In this document: positions 11,469-23,929 of the stretch, in pieces
Layout of the letters: the number at the start of each line of letters is the position of its first letter
How positions within the stretch are numbered: the stretch's first letter is position 1
DNA from: Aldrovandia affinis
Lineage: Eukaryota > Chordata > Actinopteri > Notacanthiformes > Halosauridae
NCBI GenBank assembly: GCA_029706075.1
Contig: JAINUG010000007.1
Coordinates: 4,961,501 to 5,025,500, forward strand
Reading direction: 5' to 3'
Length of the DNA: 64,000 nt
Translations under genes and position numbers: made by a program
Notes under the pieces: generated by a model
What the model saw: the letters and a program-made list of their open reading frames with translations, nothing else
Told to the model about the DNA's origin: nothing
Databases searched by the model: none

Positions 11469-14400
11469 TTAAGCAAGACAAATTTGCATGCAAAATTGAT
11501 CAAATCAGTTTCTTCCTAGCCTGACAAGAGAAACACAATTTATTTATGTAATAAAAACTCCGTTTGAATCTCTGAGGAATGTTTCCAGCACCTTGTTGAA
11601 CCCATGCCACGAAGAATTCAGGCTATTCTGGGGGCAAAGGCGGGTCCTACCCAGTACTAGAAAGGTGTACCTAATAAAGTGGTCACTGAGTGTATACTTC
11701 AAAGGACAACAAAATATAATTAAAAATCCATTAACACCCCATAATAAAAATCATGAGTCAATTTGAAATTGATTTAACTTTCCCTTCTTTGTAATTGAGG
11801 CTTGAGAAATTGAATGGAATGGAAGGATCTTCTGCAACAGTGTGTAATTATGTATTATCTTAACGGTGCAGGATACATCAAATGTCAATCTCTATAATGT
11901 TATCACAGTTCACATAAAGGAGTTATAAAAGATACTTGGGTTATTGATATGACATTATGAAAAACAGAAATAGAAGTCTGGAGATTGAGGCCTTTGCAAA
12001 ACAATCATTTTCAGTAAATGGTCAGTTAACCATTTCTTTAGTTTTTAACCAACTTTATTCAACACCCACTACAGGCTGCCATGCAGTGACACAGATACAT
12101 GAAAGCATGTCTATATTGTGATGCTTTTACATCATGGATCAGTATGACATGCAGCTATTTAGTACAAAATACATCTTTCAAAATTACCATGATCACAATA
12201 CCACCAACGGTGTGTACCTTTTTGTTTTATATTTCCATATTTTATATTTGAATATATATAATATCGAAATATAAACAAAATATTCTTAAAATTTTAAATA
12301 TTTTTTCACATTTTCTGTGGACCCTTGGGAGTCCTCGGATCCCAGTTTGGGAACCCCCGTTATAGAAAGAGCAGTGGAATGGCAGACAACAGCCAATGGG
12401 CACATGGGCACCAGGCAACGTCACAACAACAGAATATAGAATTAAATCACAGCTAAAGCCCAAACTCCATGGTGACCAAACACTGTGTTGACGTAAGCTA
12501 CCCTTCCAGACATGCAATAAAAAATTGCATGAAATGTAATTTTCATTCATAATCAAATGTTAGGGGACAAAATAAATATAGAAATACATTTTAACAGTAC
12601 TTTTTTTTGTATCTCCTCTTGCACAGATATGCTGCCGATTTACAAATGACATTTAGAATGATGTGGGATGGAAGTACCTGACAGGCAGTAGTGGCAGTGA
12701 ATGGGATACCATACCTTTGGGATACTAGGAATTTTAAATAGCCTGCATGGATGGGCGGTAGCCAGTGTAGATAATACCTTACTGCACAATACCCCACAAT
12801 GTTTTCTACATGTTGATGGATGACTCTCCCCAAAGAGTATAGTCACCATCTATATCAATTCTATGCTCACTTATAAGTTTGAAAAATGTGCCGGAATCAT
12901 TTTCAATACCTAATGTAACCACACTTCTCACAATTCTGAAATATGTTAACTCATCCAGTAAAGTTCTCTGCTGTGGTAGATCTGGTTAAAATAGGGAGTG
13001 TTGTTGTTTTCTTGGTTAAACAGCAGTTGAACAGAATCTATCAAAGGAAGTAAAAGACAAGCAGAATGGCAAAATGATTACCATCAAAGACGTTTCTCAT
13101 TCTCACTTCTTGAGACATAATAAACTTTTTGAGTCATCTCTCCATAATCCTATGTTGCAGTCATCGGGACATTCTGGCATCTCTTTGGCCCAAGCTCATT
13201 AAAGTAAATTATATTTTAAATACTTTGGTGGATCGAGGGGGGCTCTCTAAATGCAGTGGTTGTCCCTATTGGTGTCTGTGTTTATAAAATTGCAGCCATT
13301 TGTCAAAGCTGTGTTGACTGCTCTTAGAATACCTTCCACTCTTGCCCTCTGCATTCCACATTTGTGATCAGTTTGCTCAAATTTGTATGACACAACAAGA
13401 CATTTCATACCAGACATCAAGGCTTTCCAGACTTTTTCTGATTCCAGAAAGTTTCAAAAGCTTTTCAGAAGGAGTTGTGGAAGTGCATTGTGGCCAAATA
13501 TAAGAAAATTGTCTGGTAAATGTTTTCTGATTTTCCATATAAAACTCTTTATGATATTATATGATAAATTATTGGGAAGAAACGGGGGACCAAATGCATC
13601 TCCGTCATATAACGCAAAGCAGAGAGTTATACTTCACCCAACACTGATTATAAATAAGATAAAAACCAGCATTTCAGTCACTTTACATCTCAGAGTGAAG
13701 GGGTAGCAACATAAAAGAGGGAAGTCATGCTTCTAAAGTGCGTTATAGCTCTATCATTTTAAAATGCACATTTTTTAATCTGTAAAAAAACTTGTCAGGG
13801 ATTGGCCTTGTTGGTCAGGCGCTATCCAAAGTCACATGTGTAGTCATAACATCGATCAGCATCAAAATACAGAATTTTCTAAATCCCTCAATCCTGTCTA
13901 TAATCCAATATATGTAAACAGAATCCACGTCGGCATGGATACATACAACCCCCACCAACGATCACCAACCAACTGAAGAACGTGACCACCATCATGTTCC
14001 CATGACTAATTCTGAGGGAAGGTAACACAAGAACAAAACAAACAAACAAAAAAAACTCTTTACTCCTAAAGCACAACACTGAAACATTAACCCAAAATCA
14101 CTGGGGTGTAATCCGTCACTATAATGTTAGAGTTCAGATAAGTTTTCATTGCAGAAATGCCAAACCTATAAGATCCTTTAGGGCAGGGGTTAACAAAACA
14201 CAGCCCAGTGGCTAACTGTGGCCCCCCAAGACACTGTGTGAGGCCCACACAAAGAATTTTGCTCAGAGGAAAGCTGTCCCAGGCTTGATACCAATACGTT
14301 TCCATCGGGCTGCGGAAGAGAGTTTCTTGCTTGCACATTTTCTTTGGCCGTGTGCCAGTGCTCGTGTTCCTTACTAAAAGTCTTGTCTACCTAGCTCTGC

Positions 14401-15018
14401 ACTCCATCACCAAAGTGACTATTCTGTCCCAGTCATCCTTAAGCTTCAAGAGAAGAGAGAAAAGGTCCAAAAACATGTGAAAATAAGAAAAGGGATTTGC
14501 ACATAGCTGGGCTTCCTTGTTTGTGTTAAAGAGTACTTTTTTCTTATTTGTATTGAATATTGATCTCCATCACAACTCTCAGATGAACCTGGGACCAAGG
14601 CAAAGGCCAGCCACAGACCAGCGTGTCTTCTTGGCCACTGGCCACACTGGTATCAACACAAGGTGGCACTGGTTGTCTGAGCATATGATGGGGGGGTAGT
14701 TTTGGTATGGCCTTGTGCCACAAAGTGAGTCACCGCCAGGAAGCCCACTCCACTGTCATAACCTTTCCGAAAATCTCTGAGCTCCAATTGCCAATTAGCG
14801 GTGACATTTACCCAGAATCCCTCACAAAGCTGGGTTTCGCCTATGACCCTTGGGAGAAGAAAGGCGATCAACATTGCAGAATAGCATGGGTCAGGGTGCG
14901 GACGGACCAACATGCATCACCTCAAAATATCACCATTTGGGGGAATACTCCAGCTCAGGGCATACAATATCACTTCACTTCCTGAACACAAGAGATGAAC
15001 TCTCAAGAACGACAACAG
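11469..15018. other. Intronic DNA with scattered transposon scraps
   Basis: Near 11663-11695 the phrase GGTGTACCTAATAAAGTGG followed by CACTGAGTG is a Tc1-type terminal remnant. Near 12312-12355 and 14184-14245 there are short hAT-like phrases (GTTTGGGAACCCCCG; GGGCAGGGGTTAACAAA). I found no coding exon and no structured RNA. Confidence 0.45.
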
Positions 15019-16220
15019 GGCCCGTATTCACAAATAATTTTAAGGGTAAAAGTTGGTCCTAACTGCGAAATTTAGGAGCAAGTCCCAAAAAGAATGGGCG
15101 TGTCAATCATAAATTTAGGAGTCCTACATTTTTGGGATAAGAGTATTTCACAAAGGGTTTGAGAGCTAAAAACAGCTCCTAAGTCCAGGACAAGTTAGAA
15201 GCAGGCAAGAGGACTTCTAAGTCGCTAAGACCTACTCACGGCGATCCGAAAATCTGCTGCTGACGGCAATTGTTGCCGCAATCGCGTCAACACTGGAGAT
15301 ATTGAATGATACAGAGCTCATAAAAAGGTACCGCCTCAATCGCGAGGGTATTATATATATAATATTATGTATATTATATATAGATACCCGCAGATTTTTT
15401 ACGAGATGCAGACATGTAACCAATTGACTAGTCAGTATTCTTGGTTTCATGTTAAATCAGTGACACGTAGCCTACATTTGTATTTTAGAATCTTTATTAG
15501 AATATAATAGGGTGCATCGGATCATTTTTCGGATCAGCAAAAAAAAAATAGCGGGACCAAAGGCGCGTTTCCACCAAATATTACCAGTAACTATTCTCAA
15601 GGAATTGAATGAATGATAATTTCAGTTTTTCAATGTAAGTTATTTCACTAAATCTTTATTCGAAAATTTCACAAAATACATTTTTAGATTCAGTACGCCT
15701 TAGGCGATGTAACTAGGGTGGTCTTATGCCTGAATTAATTTAATAAAAAAATAAAAGATCGCTAATGTTTCAATTCTATTTAATTCGGTCGCGTTTCTAA
15801 AAACATGCCTCCCAGAAAGGCATTTAGTATGAAAAACAAAGCAAACCAAAACATATATGGTTTATATAACAGCGGCTGTATTTGTATTTCTCTATGATGG
15901 TTAAATTTAGCTATTAATCCGCAGATCATATGCGTGCCGAACCGTGGGGGTTGATCCGTACGCGGGCAGAGACCCATCCCCTATATCAGCCAATCACTGT
16001 GGGCATTCTGAGTAAGCTCGTTCATGAGAAACAACGTCATCCTTAGCAACGACGTCAACCCCGCCCTCACTCTTAGTTTCACAATTGTAGGAATTCCTTA
16101 GTAAGAGTTGGTCTTTGGAGCTTTGTGAGTAGGTTTTAAGGTGGGACTCCGGCTAAAAGGTTTTAGTGCGATTTAGAAGTACTCCTAGTGGTAAGATAAA
16201 ATTATTTGTGAATACGGGCC
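15019..16220. mobile_element. PIF-Harbinger element with transposase scrap
   Basis: The ends are near-perfect inverted repeats: GGCCCGTATTCACAAATAAT on the left and its complement on the right. A CAG duplication flanks them (15016-15018 and 16221-16223). Near 15290-15345 the plus strand reads LNDTELIKRYRLNREGI, which matches the N-terminal style of Harbinger transposases. The rest of the transposase is gone. The body also contains an AT-rich palindromic stretch at 15350-15380. Confidence 0.85.
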
Positions 16221-16394
16221 CAGATCTCTAGCTGTAGCAGTGGAGAGAGTGATAAAGAATTACATTAAATAAAAAGCCTTTTTTGTTGTGTGTGAAAGTG
16301 GAAAGTGGAAATCAGTCTCATAGCCATATTGGTCATGGACAAATACATATTTATTATGGCTGAATCAAATATCAGAGTTTTGCCATATATATAT

Positions 16395-16429
16395 ACACAC
16401 ACATACATACACACACACACACACACACA
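16395..16429. repeat. CA-rich microsatellite
   Basis: An ACAC/ATAC run lies immediately next to the Tc1 element that starts at 16432. Confidence 0.9.
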
Positions 16430-16431
16430 TA

Positions 16432-16974
16432 CAGTACCAGTCAAAAGTTTGAGTACACCTTCCATCTGGACTACGGCTAAGTGGGCACTCCTTCATTCTT
16501 GAGCAAGATAACGACCCGAAACACACCTTGAAGTTGGGCAAGAACTATCTGGTGAAGGGGGAACGTGAAGGACAACTCAAACTAAGGACCTGGCCTGCCC
16601 AGTGTCCAGACCTCAATCCCATAGAACTTGTATGGGATGAACTGGACAGAACAGTCAAAGCAAAGCAACCCACAAGTGCCTCTGGGAATTGCTGCAGGAG
16701 AGCTGGGAAGACATATCGGGTGATTTCCTGCTGAAACGTATTAACCGAATGGCCCGTGTTTGTTATCACAGCAAAGGGTGACTATTTTGAGGAATCCAAG
16801 ATTCAATTTTCAATTAAATTGTATTGAACATTGCTTTGATGTTCCTTTTCTTTATCGTTACATGTATTTTTTTTTCATTTTCAAGTATTTAAAGAAACCT
16901 ATATGGTGTAAAACATTGTCACTTATGAGATAAACCGTTTCCAGCAGGTGTACTCAAACCTTTGACTGGTACTG
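16432..16974 (+). mobile_element. Deleted Tc1-like transposon
   Basis: Inverted ends CAGTACCAGTCAAAAGTTTG and the complement of CAAACCTTTGACTGGTACTG are flanked by TA on both sides (16430-16431 and 16975-16976). Inside, from about 16488, the plus strand retains the transposase C-terminal part. It has the second catalytic region QDNDPKHT, and PDLNPIELVWDEL carries the third acidic residue. The N-terminal half is deleted, leaving 543 bp. Confidence 0.9.
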
Positions 16975-16976
16975 TA

Positions 16977-17754
16977 TATAGGGACGAATTTGCCATCTGT
17001 ATGAGATGCCAAAGCAGCCCACCAGTTCATTCTGTCACGGCCTTTGTTTGGATTTAATTAGCTTTTCACGGTGGTGAGATCATGCCACGTGGCCTTTTGT
17101 ATCTGACTGGGGCCGATTCCATTCATTCCTGGCAAAGAAATTACATTCTAAATGAGGGAGGAAACAACTTGTGAAAATATGGCAGTGCTGATATCATGCT
17201 TACAGACGTAGTTGCCAGTCCTCTTCAGCATTGGTTTGATGAAGGTAGCAGGGCGTTTCATTGAGAAAAGCATCCATGGAGCATGGCTGCATGGCTGGGC
17301 TCTGTGATCCGTGACATCCACGCAGATGTGTAATGCTCTGTCTGTGTGTATCGGATCCGTAGAGGATCAGCCTTCCAGCCGTGAATAAATTAAAGTAACC
17401 CAAAACCAAACAAGAAAAATAACATATTTCTAAGTTGTTTTCTACCTCACAATTGAATGGGTGCCCACAGGAAGTGCACACACTTAACTCAGTGTAGAGC
17501 AGAGGACTACCCCTTTCCTTCCTCAATCTTTATTTTCTCTTCTCTGCACCGGAACCTTACATTGCCCTCTTCCAGTGAATATGAGCTGAATGTACACTTG
17601 ATTTCAGACTCTGCAGCAAGTCAGTACTTTTTTTTACTGTCCTGTACTGTCCTGGACCAAGGAAGATTGTTGTATTTTTACTGGGAGGTTGCCACTATGT
17701 GAGACTTCAGTTCAGATGGGCAGTTGATCTCTTCAGCATTGCTCCTCTCTGACT
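16977..17754. other. Intronic DNA, nothing recognised
   Basis: No exon, repeat family or RNA gene is recognised. The longest frame (17200-17526, minus) has no familiar motif. Confidence 0.5.
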
Positions 17755-18300
17755 CTAGTGCCCAGCGTACACTGCAAAGCATTTCACACACATTCTCTCT
17801 ATTGCAATATGAAATGCATTGTGGAACATGTATGGGACTTTATCATAGTTAGTTCCATTGACCTTAACAAGAGCCCCAGGACTAGTAGACGCAAAGCAAC
17901 CCCATAATATCGAAGATTCACCACCATATTTCACCATGGGTATGATATTCTTTTCAACATAAGCAACGTTCTTCCAACACCAAACCCACTGCTGGTGTGC
18001 ATGGTCAAAATCTTAGTCTTAATCTTTAGGCTTTAATCTTTAGTTCTTAATCTGACCATAACACCTGGTTCCAATAAGGGTTCTAACTCCAGATGCTTAT
18101 TTTTGTTGATTTTCCTCAAAAAAGGCTTTTCTTCTGGCAACCCAGAAGAAAACAGACTTTCTGTTCCCAAGATGCAACCAGGTTTTGTAGATCTCCCTTG
18201 GTTTTTTGCTCCCTAATACTGAGATGAACTTATTAGGGAAGGAGCACATTAATGCAGATTTATTTTTGTTGGACTCTATTTAATACAATGGGAATGCGAA
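17755..18300 (-). mobile_element. Degenerate Tc1-like transposon remnant
   Basis: The minus strand at 17755-17937 encodes VKYGGESSILWGCFASTSPG and then ALVKVNG, the conserved central block of Tc1 transposases. The sequence upstream of this block on the minus strand (plus-strand 18060-18180) reads as the degenerate region before the first catalytic residue. Ends are not defined. Confidence 0.75.
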
Positions 18301-18506
18301 TAATTGTGACATCTTTTTTGTGGGAAAATATTTAGCGAAAAACAAAATGTTTTTCTCTGAGCAACTGTATTACATATATATATATCGTTTTTTGTTTTTT
18401 TTTGAGCATACAATTCAGTCGAAAGTCTCCAAAGCAGACACTATAAATGATAGAATACAATACAATATAAATCAATTGTACTCCCACGCATACTCCACTT
18501 CTCTCC

Positions 18507-18600
18507 AAGCTTTCATTGTGAGAAACATCAATGTTTTGGTCTGTGGTCTTGAGAAAGATTGGGCAGACCAAACCATCAATGTTTCTCATAGTAAAAGCTT
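18507..18600. repeat. Imperfect inverted repeat (hairpin)
   Basis: A 38-bp left arm (18507-18544) pairs with a right arm (18563-18600) around an 18-bp loop, with about six mismatches. Both arms contain GAGAAACAT and are bounded by AAGCTT. Weaker complementarity continues outside. It may be a foldback element end; no target duplication was identified. Confidence 0.75.
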
Positions 18601-19350
18601 AGTAAGAGCAGTGTGGAAGTGTATTTGAGTTATGGTTTATCCACAAAACAGTTGTGCCACCAAATCAAGCAGCTACTGCTTTTATATTGTCAGTTTATAC
18701 ACCCAGAAGGGCGGGACTGTCATTCAATAACCAGGATCAGATTGCTGGATTGCCTTTCAAGCAGCAAAAAAATACCCAATGCCTGGGTATTGCATTAATT
18801 TAGTGGAACACTTATCCAGAGACAAAGTACATATGTGCATTCACCTAACAACGGTTCTAGAATCAACTTTACTGTTAGCATAGTCAACTACCCTGACATA
18901 TTACTATATTTATTGTTACAGTAGCTGTTCTTGCATTTGCTGTCCAAGTCTACTGTACCAGCTGTGGAAGGAATTCCCTCAGAAGTGGCCCAATAAAGTA
19001 ATCTAATATAATGTAATCTACCCAGCTGTTGTGGATTACCCATGCCACTTCAGCCTCCTGTAAAGTGCTCTCCACCTTCCACTATTACTTCCCGCTACGA
19101 GATCGGTGATGCGCATGACACTGTTTGGGTGGAACTCACTTCCAGGTCCAAGTGCCATTGATTTATCAGGATCAATAGGTGGGGTTTCGGTTGGCTATTT
19201 GGTTCATTGACTTTACACTTTGATTGATATAATTTGCTGGGGGTACTTTCTTGGCAGAGGTATGGCGGTATTTGGCGAGCGCCATCAGACAACTTGGAGC
19301 TTTCCAGAGTTGGTATCCAGTAATATGCCTGTCTGTTTGTCCATCCACAG

Positions 19351-19502
19351 ATCTCACCAGGCAGCAAAGCGGCGCTGGGCAATCTGAACCCTGGTGACAT
19401 CATCGTGGCCATTGACGGGGTCAGCACAGAGGGCATCACCCACCTGGAGGCTCAGAACAAGATCAAGGCAGGCAACCTGAACATGGAGCTCACCATGCAG
19501 AG
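19351..19502 (+). CDS. ldb3: ldb3 exon: second half of PDZ domain
   Basis: LDB3 (ZASP/Cypher) is a sarcomere Z-disc adaptor. Its PDZ domain binds the C-terminus of alpha-actinin-2 and related partners. This 152-nt exon starts in phase 0 with ISPGSKAALGNL and contains GDIIVAIDGV (the beta strand and turn of the PDZ fold) and THLEAQNKIK (the ligand-groove helix). It ends MELTMQR. Bounded by CCACAG at 19350 and GT at 19503, it leaves two bases for the next exon. The first half of the PDZ (the PWGF carboxylate-binding loop) should be on an upstream exon, which I could not find in 1-19350. Family assignment rests on THLEAQNKIK plus the downstream exons; PDLIM5 is the closest alternative but does not fit the 3' exons as well. 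Confidence 0.95.
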
Positions 19503-19792
19503 GTGCCCACTCACGCAATCACACACACGCATGCACACACTCATACATGCACACACACACACACCCATGGCCACACACAAACACATACACACCAACACTG
19601 CACCACAATGGGGACAGTCTGCAACACTATTGCGAGGAGGTTCTGAGGATCCCAGGAAGACTAGCTGTCACCATGGTGGCAGCTAATGGGGATCCTAATA
19701 AAACAATAAACTATAAACACATAACAATAATAGATGTGTGTGTTAAGTTTGTGTCATTTTATTTTAAATATTTTAGTTTAAATATTTTTATA

Positions 19793-20154
19793 TATCCATC
19801 CATCCATCCATTATCTAAGCCGCTTATTCCTGGTCAGGGTCGCGGGGGGCTGGAGCCTATTCCAGCATGCGTTCCGGGCGAGAGGCAGGAATACACCCTG
19901 GACAGGTCGCCAATCCATCGCAGGGCACACACACCATTCACTCACACACTCATACCTACGGGCAATTTAGACTCTCCAATTAGCCTAACGTGCATGTCTT
20001 TGGACTGGAGAAACCCCGGTGGAAACCCACGCGGACACGGGAGAACATGCAAACTCCGCACAGAAAGGCCCCGGCCTGATTCGAACCCGAGACCTTCTTG
20101 CTGTGAGGCGACAGCGCTATCCACTGCACCACCATGCCGACTATTTTTATTTTT
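19793..20154 (-). mobile_element. tRNA-derived SINE, copy 1 of tandem pair
   Basis: The minus strand starts with a tRNA-like head with an A-box region (GTGGTGCAGTGGATAGC) and a B box (GGTTCGAATC) near 20070-20140. It ends in the ATCC/GGAT tetranucleotide tail at 19793-19810. Compared with copy 2 it lacks about 20 bp near 20005. It resembles an abundant fish SINE family. Confidence 0.85.
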
Positions 20155-20520
20155 ATCCATCCATCCATCCATCCATTGTCTAAGCCGCTTATTCCTGGTC
20201 AGGGTCACGGGGTGCTGGAGCCTATCCCAGCATGAGTTCCGGGCGAGAGGCAGGAATACACCCTGGACAGGTCGCCAATCCATCACAGGGCACACACACC
20301 ATTCACTCACACACTCATACCTACGGGCAATTTAGACTCTCCAATTAGCCTAACGTGCATGTCTTTGGACTGTGGGAGGAAACCGGAGTACCCGGAGGAA
20401 ACCCACGCGGACACGGGGAGAACATGCAAACTCCGCACAGAAAGGCCCCCGGCCTGGATTCGAACCCGAGACCTTCTTGCTGTGAGGCGACAGCGCTATC
20501 CACTGCACCACCATGCCGAC
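20155..20520 (-). mobile_element. tRNA-derived SINE, copy 2 of tandem pair
   Basis: This is nearly identical to the copy at 19793-20154 and in the same orientation. Both copies are followed by the same TATTTTTATTTTTAT sequence, so the pair arose by tandem duplication or by repeated insertion at one target. Confidence 0.85.
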
Positions 20521-23500
20521 TATTTTTATTTTTATATATATTTTAATTAATTTATTAATTTTTTACATTTGTTTCGTTTTTATTTTTACAAGTATCAGTG
20601 TAGAAAAAAATATATATTTTAAATGTTGCCAAGTAACACAAGCAGTGGTCTGTGTGAGGGAGTCCGTGAGTAGCCCCCAGCAGGATGCGTGCCATCACCG
20701 TGCCAACCTCTCATTCGAGTATCCAAACAGCAATTCTCGCAATTCCCACCGGAGCATAGGCTAGCAATTGCCATTTTGTGTGTGTGTGGGTGTGGATGTT
20801 TGTGTGAATGTATGTGTCTCCCATATGTTATGTGTGTGTGCATGCCTGTGTGCGTACCTACAGGATCAGAGTTATCCTGGTTACCCCTGCCATCTTTCTC
20901 CAGTCCAGGAGGGAACTTGAGATATTTCTCTAAGTCCAGACAGAAGAAGCTCATGAATCTGGTAAAAGGAGAGAATTCGCATTAGCAGCCTGGCGATATC
21001 AGCTAAAAAAACAAAATCGAACCAATCAGAGAAAGCCGGGTTCACTGTGAAAGGTCTTTCTGCAGGGCTCAATAAAGCTAAAGTTATTAGTGTGCACAAA
21101 CACGTCGCCTCAGTCACTACAGCCAATCTGGCACGTGATTTTACCAGATGCCATCAATAACACGGTGATTATCTTGACTTGACGGGCGCCTATTTTAAAA
21201 AGTAATAAATAAATAAATATGGGCATCAAAAAAAGACAAGGAGGAGAAGTGGCTTTTAATGATGCCGCTGGATCTCATTTCAGTTCGTAACTAACCGCAT
21301 GCCTTCCAACCATTAATAATATTAATGGCGAATAAATAAATTTCAAACGAGCAAATAAACACAAGAGAAATTTTGAATGGAAGAATAAATAAAAGAAAGA
21401 CAGCAGTGTTGAAAGGTCTGGGACTCCTGCGGGCGGGGAAGTGTCGAGCAGGCGGAACGTTCCAGTGGCTTCAATCTCACGGATGAGTCACGCGTGATTC
21501 ACATCGGCCGTTTATCCCTCCTCTGGAGAAAAACCTTTCCGTGATTAAAATCTAGTTTTTGAGTGACAAATGAACACTACCCAAGGCGGCGTAAATTGAA
21601 ATGTGAAATGTGGCAATGTGGAAGGAATATCAATGCAAGACATTAAAAAAGGAAGTAATAATAATCAAATTAAATGTACAAAACAAGAGAGATTCTGTGT
21701 GGCTCAGTAGGGTTTTTTGTGCTCATAAATGTTAAAGGTCATGGCGCTGATTTATTTAGCCTTTTAATTTGATCCGTGTTGAATAGCAGTGGTGAGAGGT
21801 GGTGCATAATTTGGTAGACTAGGTATTAGGGATTGAACATGTGACAGTGACAGAATAATCAGGCGCGGCCTGAAAGAAGCCCTTCTGTCGCCCCCCCTCG
21901 CCTGTGTTGGGAAAATAAATAAAGGTTCATTAGGGGTTCATCTACAGCGCGCAGGTTCTGCCTGAAACGATATCCCTCACTCTGCCTCGTTAACGAGAGC
22001 TCATAAATGATTTCAGCAGAGCCTGTTTTCCTCCACCGAGGATGATGTTCGCACTTGGCGAGGGGCTTATTGATGATCCGAAGGCTCGGGCCGCCTGAAA
22101 ACGAAAAGATTATGACTAATCAAACCCCCGGGCTTTGCTTACAGGTGGGAAACCGTGTTCCTCTCACTTCTTTCAGTTTTTTTCCCGTTTCAGTTAAATG
22201 GCTTTGCTTTGCTCCGTGCTCCGATGCTGCCCGCAACAGCACTGTTAATCAGACCTACCATTCGCGCGCTCTGCCAGACACCCACCCACAGCCCCCTCCC
22301 AGCCTCCGTGCCCGCTGTCGTGATTGACAGGAAAATTGAGTGCTTTTTGGATGGCACACTGAGCCGGGCTTTAATGTTACCAAGAAACTGCTGAACAACT
22401 CACGCCAGGCCCATATCACTTGCTCACGCCAGGCCAAAGACTTGTCCACCTGCCTCTACACATCACCTTTCACATTTCCCCACCACCCCAGCTTTACACT
22501 GTGTGTTTACAAGTAGAACTTGCATCTGCCTCAGGATATAAGAAATAGGAAAACCAGTGATGTAATGTTAACAAAGTTCAATGCCCAGTGAAGGTACGCT
22601 TTGAAAAAATGCAATTATTACAGCCTGGTGAGAAAACATTTTAGAGAAATAGCCTCGAACCATCAAAAAAAATGCATACAGCCTTGTGGTTAGAAAATAA
22701 ATCTCAAACATTTATTCTTATTTTAAGTAATCTATTGTGAGCACATTCTTTGTGTCTGAGGCAATGGTGTCCATACTATTTATAGTTAATTCAGCTAGTA
22801 TCTAACTAAGTATAAAGAGGTGTAGGGCAGTTCACAGAACTATGCCCTGAAGTAACCCCAAAGAGTGTGAACTGTGTTTATGTAGCCAGCAGGGAGCACA
22901 ATGGTATTGCCCCAGATGTCTCACAGCCCCCACACTGATCCTGCTGTCTCAGCAAAACAGGACATGGTGGGGGCTGTTCTCAAGACTGTTGACCACATCA
23001 CTGAGTTCAATGTGTTATACTGTAACTTCATCATTTACATGTACAGTATAATCATGTTTGGTGTTGTTGGAGAGCTGATGTCATGAGCAGTGGGTTGGTG
23101 TCATTGATGATGTGGTACGGGTGGCGCTTACTAAAGATCTCAGAACACCGTTCAAAAGTGAACGGTGCAAATGCAAATGATCTACAGTCAGTGGCCATCT
23201 GTGAAACTAACATGGTGTGATGCGCGTACAGAAACAGCGCAGGCAGTGGTTCCGTTTTTCAGTGATTGTGTCCTTATTTGGTGTTTTATGGTTTCCTTTG
23301 ATGTGTGGGGATATAGGGGGAAAAGTGGCATACTTCGAGGAGATTCGTACTACAACCTCCTGCGCAACTTTCGCATATAGCCGTTTTTGTATTCTTACAT
23401 TACGCAAATTCTGTTTGATGTTTTTCTGCAAGTCCGGCTAATAATTTTTTTTATACCAAAGCATCTCTCATGAATCTAAACTGCAGTTACACGTTGTGGT

Positions 23501-23596
23501 TTTAAGATTAAAGTTAACACATACACATAGAACGTTGCACTCCGTAGTCACTCGCCTATTGTAATGGTTGGTGGTGATAGGCGCCACTCGCAGAAA
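20521..23596. other. Intronic, largely single-copy DNA
   Basis: A TG-rich stretch lies at 20780-20850. From about 21180 to 22400 the sequence lacks recognisable transposons, is compositionally mixed and contains many homeodomain-like TAAT and CATAAA motifs. It is a candidate for conserved regulatory DNA. No coding exon was recognised. Confidence 0.4.
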
Positions 23597-23604
23597 CCCT
23601 AGGG

Positions 23605-23908
23605 CAGGGGTCGGCAACCCATAACACTCAAAGAGCCATTTGGACCCGGTTTCCACGGAAAAGAAAACACTGGGAGCCGCACCATTTTCTGTCGACGGGG
23701 GGGTGCAAATGAATCGTTCATTTATTTCGCGGACCGGGGGTGCAACGCGAAAATAATTCTTGCGCCCCTCGGATTTTCTGTCAACGGGGGCAATTTTGCG
23801 CCCGATTCAATTGGATACTTATTATTTATTTTCCCAAGCCACGCGGAGCCGCAACATAAGGCTGAAAGAGCCGCATGCGGCTCCGGAGCCGCAGGTTGCC
23901 GACCCCTG
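23605..23908. mobile_element. hAT-type MITE with 8-bp target duplication
   Basis: The ends are CAGGGGTCGGCAACC and the complement of GGTTGCCGACCCCTG, 15 bp each and perfect. The 8-bp duplication CCCTAGGG lies at 23597-23604 and 23909-23916. The 304-bp body has no coding capacity and contains repeated GAGCCGC motifs. Confidence 0.95.
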
Positions 23909-23929
23909 CCCTAGGGGATCAAAAAGTTA

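Noticed and set aside
19547..20335. 262-codon open frame
   Set aside because: It crosses a CA repeat and the tandem SINEs and has no gene-like content.
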